DNA of 64,000 nucleotides, from contig CAZHFZ010000003.1 in assembly GCA_964531455.1 (NCBI GenBank), positions 1-64,000 of the forward strand, given 5' to 3'. The notes beneath the pieces were generated by a model. That model was not told the DNA's origin. It saw nothing but the letters and a program-made list of their open reading frames with translations, and made no database searches. Positions 54,931 through 62,695 of this stretch are shown here, in pieces; position 1 is the stretch's first letter; each line of letters starts with the position of its first letter. A program made the translations under genes and the position numbers. This DNA comes from Ga0077527 sp964531455. Its GTDB lineage: Bacteria > Pseudomonadota > Gammaproteobacteria > Burkholderiales > SG8-41.

Positions 54931-54977
54931 TGTTCCTCCAGAATTTACGAAATATGAGTATCGGGCGTTGACCATCG

Positions 54978-55019
54978 AATCTAGACGCTGCCAGCAAAAC
55001 CGGCTTTGACAGTAATCAA
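54978..55019 (-). promoter_or_regulatory. FNR/Anr-type class II promoter of the stress gene
   Basis: Read on the minus strand, TTGATtactGTCAA (55006-55019) matches nine of ten FNR consensus positions. TAGATT at 54978-54983 begins exactly 22 bases after it, the same geometry as in the porG promoter. A start near 54971 gives a leader of about 40 bases. Confidence 0.65.
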
Positions 55020-55065
55020 TAATTACACCGTATCATAACGAAACGAAAACATATCGGGAGACCAC

Positions 55066-55992
55066 GTGCAGGACTACCTGCTGCTGGCCTTGGGTGTGGC
55101 CTGCGCCGCGTTTGGCGGCGACCTGTTCGTACGGGGTGCTATCAGCCTTGCGCATGCTGCCCGCGTATCGGATTTGATCATCGGCACCACCGTCGCAGCC
55201 TTTGCAACCTCCAGCCCTGAATTTGCCGTCGCTGTCACCTCAGCCATCCAGCAGACGCCGCAAATATCGTTCGGAGACGCCCTCGGCAGCAATGTCGTCA
55301 ACATGGCGCTGGTTTTAGGTCTGGCACTTCTAGCCTCCCCCATCACTGCCCCGCGCAAAAGCATCCGGCGTGATTTTCCGGTTGCACTAGCCATACCGGT
55401 ACTTACAGCGTTCGCATGCTCTGACGGCGTGCTTTCATGGATTGAGGCGATGCTGCTGATGATCTTTTTCATGATCTGGCTGGCCAGCGTCATTGTTTCC
55501 GCAAGCAGGAAGGGGGATTCCGCAGCGCCGGCATCAACAGTGAAATTGCTGAGTGGACATCATGCCGCAGCCGTTGGCGGCATCGGACTTCTACTGCTGA
55601 TCCTGGCCGGTGAAATGATCGTCAACGGGGCGCAGGGCATTGCAAGGGAGTTCGGCATCACCGACTTCGTCATTGGCGCAACGATTGTAGCCGTCGGCAC
55701 GTCGGTACCTGAGCTCGCAACCGCACTCATCGCCAAATGGCGGGGGCATGATGACCTAGGCCTCGGCACCCTGCTCGGCAGCAATATATTCAACGGACTA
55801 TGGATTGTGCCGGTAGCCGCCCTGATCCACCCGATCCAAATTGACCTGGTGCAGGCCGGAACCGCCTTGGTTTTCGGCATGGCAGCCCTGCTGGTCGCAT
55901 TTCCGCCCCGGAGCGGCATCATTGGCCGCAAGCACGGCGCAGTCCTGTTGGCTGTTTATGGCGCGTACATCACGACCGTGTTGCTGACCTGA
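55066..55992 (+). CDS. Calcium/sodium antiporter (CaCA family, YrbG-like)
   Basis: The 308-residue membrane exchanger has about ten hydrophobic segments and two inverted alpha repeats: FATSSPEFAVAVTSAI...GDALGSNVVNMALVLG and VGTSVPELATALIAKWRG...GTLLGSNIFNGLWIV, each with the ion-binding Glu after Pro. The GTG start at 55066 follows CGGGAG. It is divergent from the stress gene across a 135-bp gap. Confidence 0.93.
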   Translation: MQDYLLLALGVACAAFGGDLFVRGAISLAHAARVSDLIIGTTVAAFATSSPEFAVAVTSAIQQTPQISFGDALGSNVVNMALVLGLALLASPITAPRKSIRRDFPVALAIPVLTAFACSDGVLSWIEAMLLMIFFMIWLASVIVSASRKGDSAAPASTVKLLSGHHAAAVGGIGLLLLILAGEMIVNGAQGIAREFGITDFVIGATIVAVGTSVPELATALIAKWRGHDDLGLGTLLGSNIFNGLWIVPVAALIHPIQIDLVQAGTALVFGMAALLVAFPPRSGIIGRKHGAVLLAVYGAYITTVLLT

Positions 55993-56010
55993 CCATCTTG
56001 CTCGCGCCCT

Positions 56011-56514
56011 TTACAGGGTCGCGATGATAAATTCGGGAATGGCCTTCAGTCTGAGGTAACGGGAGACCACGGCAGCAGGAAGACGGGCGACATTGGCAAT
56101 GACTTGCCGGCAATTGCGTTCTCCGCAGTTACATTTCATGGTCCAGATATCATCGGCGCCGAGCTGGGTCGAATAATCGTGGGTGACTTCCCGGCCAACC
56201 GCAATTCTCTTGAGCGCGCGCAACTGCAATCCGCTTGCCGTCCGCACGAGGCGTGAATTCGGATTGCATGAGTGATTGGAAAAAGCGCCAATCTCGCCCT
56301 CAGGATCGAGATAGAGTTCAGTGTCATAACGGTAACAATTTGCACCGCGCTGTGGATCCGTTTTCCAATACCCCCAGACGGTTTTCGGCGTAACAATGCG
56401 GCCACGAACGCGACAGATCAGATCATCCGGCTGAAAAGCGCGCAAGGCGACAAGGCCGAGTCCGTTGCGTACCGGACGCACGACCAGCGATTTCCCATAT
56501 TTCAATTGAACCAC
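56011..56514 (-). CDS. SET-domain protein with post-SET cysteines
   Basis: The 167-residue protein is a compact SET lysine-methyltransferase fold: GLGLVALRAFQPDDLIC at the start, the knot motifs FSNHSCNPNSRLV and GREVTHDYS, then post-SET CNCGERNCR, a zinc-site pattern. The only in-frame start is GTG 56514. Bacterial SET proteins are scattered and their substrates are mostly unknown. It is convergent with the cation exchanger. An unassigned space of about 225 bases follows toward 56741. Confidence 0.85.
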   Translation of the reverse strand: MVQLKYGKSLVVRPVRNGLGLVALRAFQPDDLICRVRGRIVTPKTVWGYWKTDPQRGANCYRYDTELYLDPEGEIGAFSNHSCNPNSRLVRTASGLQLRALKRIAVGREVTHDYSTQLGADDIWTMKCNCGERNCRQVIANVARLPAAVVSRYLRLKAIPEFIIATL

Positions 56515-56740
56515 TCCAGAAGTCAGCAGCCGCGAAGCAGGCTCGGCCGTCAGGGCGCTGATGTTGCCTGCCTTGGCGGCTCAGGTCCAGTTCGCGATCC
56601 CGGATTCGAATGAACTCGCAGAACAACAGCTCATTTTCATCGATAACAAAAAACAGGCCGGAGGTTGCGCTCCGGCCAGATAGGGTTGGAACTGATTTAA
56701 CCAACACAAAAGGTGATAGAAAACTGTCACCCGGCGATCA

Positions 56741-57715
56741 TCAATCCACCTGGATTTTGGCGTCCTTGACCACTTTAGTCCATTTCGCAATTTCATTAAT
56801 GATGTATTTTTTGAATTCTTCAGGCGGAATACCGCCGATTTCAGAACCCTCAGACAGCAGTCGCCCCTGCAGATCCGGCTCATTAAGAGCCTTCACGATT
56901 TCCTTGTGCAGCCGGTCTATGATCGGCTTGGGCGTCTTGGCTGGCGCAACCACGCCCTGCCAGGATGTTGCTTCGTAGCCTGGAACTGCATCGGCTATCG
57001 GCGCAGCCTCTTTCCATGAAGCGAGGCGACGCTTGCTTGTTACACCAAGAATCCGCAATTTGCCTGCCTTCGCCTGGGTGATCGTGATCGCCGGCTGCAG
57101 GAAAGTCATTTGCACCTGTCCAGCCAGCAGTTCAGTCACCGACTGACCTGACCCCTTGTACGGCACATGAACCATGTCGATTCCCGCCATGGTACGGAAC
57201 AACTCCATGGCCAGATGCGACCCGCCGCCAGCCCCCGAAGAAGCGAAGTTGAGCTGCCCCGGCCGGCTCTTGGCCAGCGCGACAAACTCTTTGACCGAAT
57301 TGGCCGGCACCGTCGGATGTACGACCATGAAGTAAGGATTTGATGCCGTCAGGGTGATCGGCGAAAAATCGCGGATCGGGTCATACGGCAGTTTTGCCTT
57401 GGTTGCGACATTCGTGGCCAGCGTGCTGATGGTCCCGAAGAAAATCGTGTAGCCATCGGGCGGCGCTTCCTTGGCCATTGTCGCCGCAATCAGTCCGGCT
57501 CCACCGGCGCGATTGTCAATGATGATTTGCTTGCCCAGTGTCACGCTGAGTTTTTGTCCAAGCGCCCGGGCCATGATGTCTGTTGGCCCGCCAGCAACAA
57601 AAGGAACGATAGCGCGTATGGGCTTGGTGGGATATTCCTGCGAGTGTGCAAGGCCGGAAATCAATGCGCTTGCGGTCAAAGCAGCGAGTGCCCCAAAACT
57701 TGAAATGGATGTCAT
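56741..57715 (-). CDS. Bug/TctC-type periplasmic substrate-binding protein
   Basis: The 324-residue receptor starts at ATG 57715, where a signal peptide begins (MTSISSFGALAALTASALISGLAHS). Upstream open sequence has no Bug character. Signatures: KPIRAIVPFVAGGPTDIMAR, KQIIIDNRAGGAGLI, LPYDPIRDFSPITL, LNFASSGAGGGSHLAMELFRTMAGIDMVHVPYKGSGQSV. It is the sixth Bug gene in the window and is not beside a clear catabolic gene. Confidence 0.92.
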   Translation of the reverse strand: MTSISSFGALAALTASALISGLAHSQEYPTKPIRAIVPFVAGGPTDIMARALGQKLSVTLGKQIIIDNRAGGAGLIAATMAKEAPPDGYTIFFGTISTLATNVATKAKLPYDPIRDFSPITLTASNPYFMVVHPTVPANSVKEFVALAKSRPGQLNFASSGAGGGSHLAMELFRTMAGIDMVHVPYKGSGQSVTELLAGQVQMTFLQPAITITQAKAGKLRILGVTSKRRLASWKEAAPIADAVPGYEATSWQGVVAPAKTPKPIIDRLHKEIVKALNEPDLQGRLLSEGSEIGGIPPEEFKKYIINEIAKWTKVVKDAKIQVD

Positions 57716-58585
57716 CAAATTACCTGTAAACGGCTTGATAAATATTAAAAAAAAGAATTGCTGAAAAAATATAACTGCAATTGATTGTAACTGAAAACCC
57801 CGGGAATACCGCCGCACATCAATGGTGCAACAAGCTCTAATGTGGTGCGATAAATTCAGATCATCTTCACCCCGTGCACCCGTCGTCAGCGTGCAATTCG
57901 GCGCCCGCAGATCGCTTAACAACAAGAGCCGCAGCCATCGTTGCAAGCCATGGACTCGCGATATTCCGCGCTCGCAGTCCTTTCTGAGACATTCAAAACA
58001 TCACTTCAGTTCAAACGCATGAAAGACGAAATGGTGTTGAGCAGGGTTTGAAACCGGAACAATGGAAGCATCAACAAAATGCTGAAGATCCTCATGCGGT
58101 TGGTAATACCGAAGTCGCATCACCCACATTTACCGGCGCTGAAACAGCGTGGAATAATCGCGGTAAATTTCGCGGCCTGCAGCACGAGTTTTGCGCCCAT
58201 GCAGTTTCAGTAATTACCTGTAAATCGTGTCCAACTGCTCAACCCGCTGAAATGACGGTCCCAGACGCTGAATTCACTTTCCGGACCGCTCTATTGCGGG
58301 CGACGCCATAAGCAAAACGGTTATCGCCGCAGCGGCGGCCGATCTGCCGTCAGCCCCAAACCGTTTGGGCGCTGAAAGCCCGACACCGAAACCGGCAAGC
58401 AGTTCGCCGCGCCGTAACAATCACAACTTGACGATACTCAATCCACTGCGCACCGGGGCCGCGCTGAATGATTTGCCTTAACGCAGATGAATGCAGGGCG
58501 AATTTGCAGTCACCACAGATCTAATAAATATAATTTAAAACAATGACTTACAATGCATCTACTATGATTTCCACAAATCACCAAC
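57716..58585. other. 870-bp gene-free region with inverted repeats
   Basis: No frame here has a ribosome site or a recognisable protein; the longest (58048-58311, 87 codons) has no family character. Both ends are AT-rich. CAGCCCCAAAC / GTTTGGGCGCTG at 58351-58374 is a near-perfect 24-base palindrome. CGTAACAATCACAAC at 58415-58429 is a near copy of a sequence at 40206. The reverse strand near 58522-58548 (ATTGTTTTAAATTATATTTA) recalls the AT-rich surroundings of the 13-mer repeats. It may hold promoters, decayed sequence or a small RNA. Confidence 0.4.
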
Positions 58586-60481
58586 TCAGTCCTTAAGTGC
58601 ACCGCGGATCTGCTCCAGCGCGGCCGGATCCTCAATTGTCGTCAGATCGCCCGGGTCCCGGCCTTCGGCCAATGCCTGCAAGGAACGCCGGAGCAATTTG
58701 CCCGAGCGTGTTTTCGGCAACGAATTCACAAACAGCACGCGTCGCGGCCTTGCGATTGCACCAAGTTGATGATCAACGGCATTCATAATCTCCTTTTCCT
58801 GCCGGTCGCGTTCGGCTGCGGTATTCAGCCTGGATGCGTCTTTTACTACAGCGAATGCGAGGGGCATCTGCCCCTTCAATGCATCAGCCACCCCAACAAC
58901 GGCTACTTCAGCAATATTGGAATGGGATTGCACGGCCTCTTCGATCTCGCGGGTTCCGATGCGATGACCGGCAACGTTGATCACGTCGTCCGTACGGCCC
59001 AGGATAAAGGTGTAGCCGTCTTTGTCACGAACCCCCCAATCGAAGGTTGAATAGAGCAGCAGCTTCGGGAAAGTCCTGAAGTAGGTATTGACGAACCGAT
59101 CATCGTCACCCCACACGGTAGTCATGCAACCAGGTGGCAGCGGCGGTGCAATGGTCAACACCCCCTTCTCTCCCGCTGCAGTTTCGGTCGCATCGCTTTC
59201 ACGCAACAGTTTCAGGTCATAACCGTAAACCGGAAAACCCGGGCTGCCATATTTGACATCGGCTTTTTCAATACCCGGCGCCAGCGAGAGGATCGGCCAG
59301 CCGGTTTCGGTCTGCCAGTAATGATCGATCACCGGTTTGCCGATGGCGTCGTGTAACCAGCGATGCGTGGGCTCATCCAGCGGTTCTCCGGCGAGAAACA
59401 GATGACGCAGCGAGGACAGGTCGTATTTCTTGAGGTATGCCGGATCCTGTTTCTTCAACACCCGCGCCGCCGTCGGCGATGAAAACATCACTGTGACCTT
59501 CTGCTCCTGCACGATTTTCCACCAGATCCCTGCATCAGGACGGATCGGCAAACCTTCATACAGAATGGTGGTCATGCCATGAATCAGCGGACCATAAACA
59601 ATGTAGGAATGTCCGACAACCCAGCCCACATCGGAGGTGGTGAACATGGTCTCACCGGGTTTGCCGCAATAGATGTGCTGCATCGAACTCGCCAGCGCGA
59701 CAGCATAACCACCGGTATCGCGCTGCACGCCCTTGGGCTTGCCCGTGGTGCCTGAGGTATAGAGAATATAAGACGGATCGCTGGATTCCAGCCAGGTTAC
59801 CGGCACCCGGGTATCGCCATGCAGTTTGATCTGCTCGGCGTAATCAACATCGCGCCCCTGCACCATCCTGAAATCCCTGTCGATGCCGCGATTGACCACC
59901 AGCACCTTTTGCGGGGGATATTTGGCCAAGTCTATGGCCTCATCCACCAGAGGCTTATAGTGGATGGCCTTGCCGCCGCGCAAACCGGCGTCGGATGTAA
60001 TAATCAGTTTCGGCCTGGCATCATCAATGCGCGAGGCGCAACTCGCTGCGGCAAATCCGCCAAACACCACGGAATGCACTGCACCCAGGCGTGCGCAGGC
60101 AAGCATCGCAAACGCTGCCTCGGGGATCATCGGCATGTAAATCAGCACGCGGTCGCCTCGTCCCACACCCTGCGCTGCGATTACAGCAGCACAGGCGTTT
60201 ACCGCTGCATGCAGTTCACGGTAGGTATAACTGCGCTCAGCCCCGGTTTCGCTGGAGATGTAGATCAGTGCAGGCTGGTCGCCACGGACGTCAAGATGCC
60301 GGTCAACCGCGTTGTAACAGAGATTGGTTAAACCGCCGACGAACCACTTGGCAAATGGCGGCTTGCTGAAATCAAGCACCTGGTCAAATGGACGGTGCCA
60401 GTGAATGCGCTGCGCCTCTTCCGCCCAGAACGCTTCACGATGTTCGATGGAACGACGATGAAAATCGGCGTAAGCGCCCAT
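58586..60481 (-). CDS. prpE: Propionyl-CoA synthetase
   Basis: The 631-residue AMP-forming acyl-CoA ligase has P-loop YILYTSGTTGKPKGVQRDTGGYAVAL, the WQTETGWPIL motif, FILGRTDDVINVAGHRIGTREIEEAV and the C-terminal LPKTRSGKLLRRSLQAL with the acetylatable Lys. The N-terminal FHRRSIEHREAFWAEEAQRIHWHRP is characteristic of PrpE rather than Acs. With acuI 97 bases upstream it forms a propionate/acrylate unit. Substrate preference is inferred by family resemblance. Confidence 0.9.
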   Translation of the reverse strand: MGAYADFHRRSIEHREAFWAEEAQRIHWHRPFDQVLDFSKPPFAKWFVGGLTNLCYNAVDRHLDVRGDQPALIYISSETGAERSYTYRELHAAVNACAAVIAAQGVGRGDRVLIYMPMIPEAAFAMLACARLGAVHSVVFGGFAAASCASRIDDARPKLIITSDAGLRGGKAIHYKPLVDEAIDLAKYPPQKVLVVNRGIDRDFRMVQGRDVDYAEQIKLHGDTRVPVTWLESSDPSYILYTSGTTGKPKGVQRDTGGYAVALASSMQHIYCGKPGETMFTTSDVGWVVGHSYIVYGPLIHGMTTILYEGLPIRPDAGIWWKIVQEQKVTVMFSSPTAARVLKKQDPAYLKKYDLSSLRHLFLAGEPLDEPTHRWLHDAIGKPVIDHYWQTETGWPILSLAPGIEKADVKYGSPGFPVYGYDLKLLRESDATETAAGEKGVLTIAPPLPPGCMTTVWGDDDRFVNTYFRTFPKLLLYSTFDWGVRDKDGYTFILGRTDDVINVAGHRIGTREIEEAVQSHSNIAEVAVVGVADALKGQMPLAFAVVKDASRLNTAAERDRQEKEIMNAVDHQLGAIARPRRVLFVNSLPKTRSGKLLRRSLQALAEGRDPGDLTTIEDPAALEQIRGALKD

Positions 60482-60578
60482 ATCCCCTCCAGTGATTGGC
60501 TGGGGCGGCGCAGTTTATTTGGATGCGCTACGTTGAAATGGTTACGTCGCCCGCAGTGGCCATTATCCGCCCAGGGTC

Positions 60579-61568
60579 TTACAAAATCCTGACCACTGCT
60601 CGGCCGCGGATTTCACCTTTGATCATGCGCTCGAAATACCCCGGCAAATCAGCCAGGCCAATCGTATGGGCTATGGATTCAAGATGTCGCGGCTTGAGAT
60701 CAGTGGCCAGCCGCTCCCAGACTTTTTTGCGTAGCGTCATCGGTGTCGCCACCGAATCAACGCCGATCAGCCGTACGCCGCGCAGGATGAACGGCAGCAC
60801 ATTGGTTTTGAGATCGATGCCGCCGGCATTGCCGAAGCTGCCGATGACGCCGTGAGGCTGCATGGTACGCGTCAGCCATCCGAGCTGATCACCGCCGACG
60901 GAATCAAAGGCGGCAGCCCAAAGCGGCTTTTCCAGCGGACGCGTGCCGAAATCCACAGTAGCGCGATCGAGAATTTCCGCAGCGCCCAGTTCGCGCAAAT
61001 AATCATGCTCCGCGGTCTTGCCGGTAATCGCCGTCACCGCATAACCCTTTGCGGCCAGCATGTCGATGGCAAGACTGGCCACGCCGCCAGTGGCTCCGTT
61101 GACCAGGACCTTGCCGCCCGCCGGCGTCATGCCGTTCAACTCGAGCAACTCCACCGCCAGGCCTGCCGTGTAACCGGCTGTGCCCAGGGCCATGGCTTCA
61201 AACAGGGACAGCCCCTTGGGCAAGGGCACGACCCAGACAGCAGGAACGCGGCAAAGCCCGGAATATCCGCCGTCATGGGCCACACCCATGTCGTAGCTGG
61301 TGCAGAGAATTTCATCGCCGGGCTTGAACCGCGCATCACTGGAACTGAGTACCGTGCCGGCTGCGTCAATGCCGCCGATCAGCGGAAAGTTGCGGATGAT
61401 TTTTCCGCCGGCCCCAGTCGCGGCCAATGCGTCCTTGAAGTTGACGCTGGAATACGCCGTCTGGAACACCACCTCGCCACGGCCGATATCCGCCGTCGGC
61501 ACTTCGACGACATCACCTTCTATCTTGTTGTTTTCATTGAATATTCTGTAGGCCTTGCAGTGTTCCAT
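60579..61568 (-). CDS. acuI: Acrylyl-CoA reductase, YhdH/AcuI type
   Basis: The 329-residue zinc-free medium-chain dehydrogenase shows SSVNFKDALAATGAGGKIIRNFPLIGGIDAAGTV, the NADP fold VLVNGATGGVASLAIDMLAAKGYAVTAITGK and FDSVGGDQLGWL. AcuI reduces acrylyl-CoA to propionyl-CoA in acrylate, DMSP and 3-hydroxypropionate use and detoxification. prpE lies downstream in the same direction and could share the pathway. Confidence 0.9.
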   Translation of the reverse strand: MEHCKAYRIFNENNKIEGDVVEVPTADIGRGEVVFQTAYSSVNFKDALAATGAGGKIIRNFPLIGGIDAAGTVLSSSDARFKPGDEILCTSYDMGVAHDGGYSGLCRVPAVWVVPLPKGLSLFEAMALGTAGYTAGLAVELLELNGMTPAGGKVLVNGATGGVASLAIDMLAAKGYAVTAITGKTAEHDYLRELGAAEILDRATVDFGTRPLEKPLWAAAFDSVGGDQLGWLTRTMQPHGVIGSFGNAGGIDLKTNVLPFILRGVRLIGVDSVATPMTLRKKVWERLATDLKPRHLESIAHTIGLADLPGYFERMIKGEIRGRAVVRIL

Positions 61569-61575
61569 GGCGCCC

Positions 61576-62676
61576 TCACGGTAAATGGGGTTGAGCGAGG
61601 TACTGATGCGTCTGCATTTCAGTCAGGCGACTGGCGAGCCGCTCTTTTAATGACGCATTCAAATGCGCCTGGAAACCGTCGTTGTCGGACGCCGCAGCAA
61701 CCAGATCATCCACCGGAACCGAAGCACTCAACATCAGTTTCACCCGGCGATCATAGAACTCATCGACCAGCCACACAAACCGGCGCAGCATGTCGCTGTC
61801 ATCCGGAGTGAAGCAAGGTACCGCGGAGATCAGCACGGTGTGATAACGGCGCGACAGTTCGATGTAATCGGGTTTGCCGCGCGGTCCCGCGCAAAGCTCC
61901 TCGAAGTCAAACCAGGCGATCCCAGACGCCTGCCGGCGTACCCGGATCAGGCGGTCTTCGATATCGAGGGGCGCGTTGTCTTCATCGCCGCTGGAAATAT
62001 GGCTGAAGGCTTCATCAAGGTGCCGGTCGGCGTCCGCGCCGATATGGTATGTCCCCGCCTTTTCCAGTTCGCGCAGGCGGTAATCGGTACCGGCATCGAC
62101 ATTGACCACGGTCATGCGTTCGAGGATCAGATCAATCGCCGGCAGGAACTGCACACGCTGCAAGCCGTGCTGATACAGCTCGGTCGGCGCAAAATTGGAG
62201 GTGGTCAGCAGCACCACGCCCTCGCTCATCAATCCTTCCAGCAGGCGACGCATCAACATCGCATCGGTGATGTCGGTGACATGGAACTCATCGAGGCAGA
62301 GGATCTGCGCTTCGGCTGCAATGTCGCGCGCAATCAGCAACATCGGGTCAGCCTGCCCTTGATGGCGGCTCAGACCCTTGTGGATTTCCTGCATGAAGCG
62401 GTGAAAATGCACGCGCTTCTTGGTGACGTCGGGTACAAAAGCAAAAAAGCTGTCCATCAGGAAGCTTTTGCCGCGACCGACGCCGCCCCAGAGATAAACG
62501 CCGCGGATCACATGGCTGCGATTGAGAAAACTCAGCAGGCCGCGGCGCTGCTGGCGGTGATCGAGGTCCTGATGCACCCGCTGCAGTTCGCGTGCGGCGA
62601 CTTGCTGGGCATCGTCAGGCGCGAAACCGTGCTCACCGGCACGGTCCCGCAGGAACTGGACAAAATCGGCGGACAA
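61576..62676 (-). CDS. zapE: Cell division protein ZapE (AFG1-like ATPase)
   Basis: The 366-residue AAA-type ATPase has Walker A GGVGRGKSFLMDSFF, Walker B ILCLDEFHVTDITDAM and the sensor region VVLLTTSNFAPTELY. Its membership of the AFG1/ZapE family is clear, including HFHRFMQEIHKGL. It acts at the Z ring under stress. It ends 7 bases from acuI and lies 19 bases after lpdA, the usual odh-lpdA-zapE order of Betaproteobacteria. Confidence 0.95.
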   Translation of the reverse strand: MSADFVQFLRDRAGEHGFAPDDAQQVAARELQRVHQDLDHRQQRRGLLSFLNRSHVIRGVYLWGGVGRGKSFLMDSFFAFVPDVTKKRVHFHRFMQEIHKGLSRHQGQADPMLLIARDIAAEAQILCLDEFHVTDITDAMLMRRLLEGLMSEGVVLLTTSNFAPTELYQHGLQRVQFLPAIDLILERMTVVNVDAGTDYRLRELEKAGTYHIGADADRHLDEAFSHISSGDEDNAPLDIEDRLIRVRRQASGIAWFDFEELCAGPRGKPDYIELSRRYHTVLISAVPCFTPDDSDMLRRFVWLVDEFYDRRVKLMLSASVPVDDLVAAASDNDGFQAHLNASLKERLASRLTEMQTHQYLAQPHLP

Positions 62677-62695
62677 AGGCGAACCGGAACCAGGA

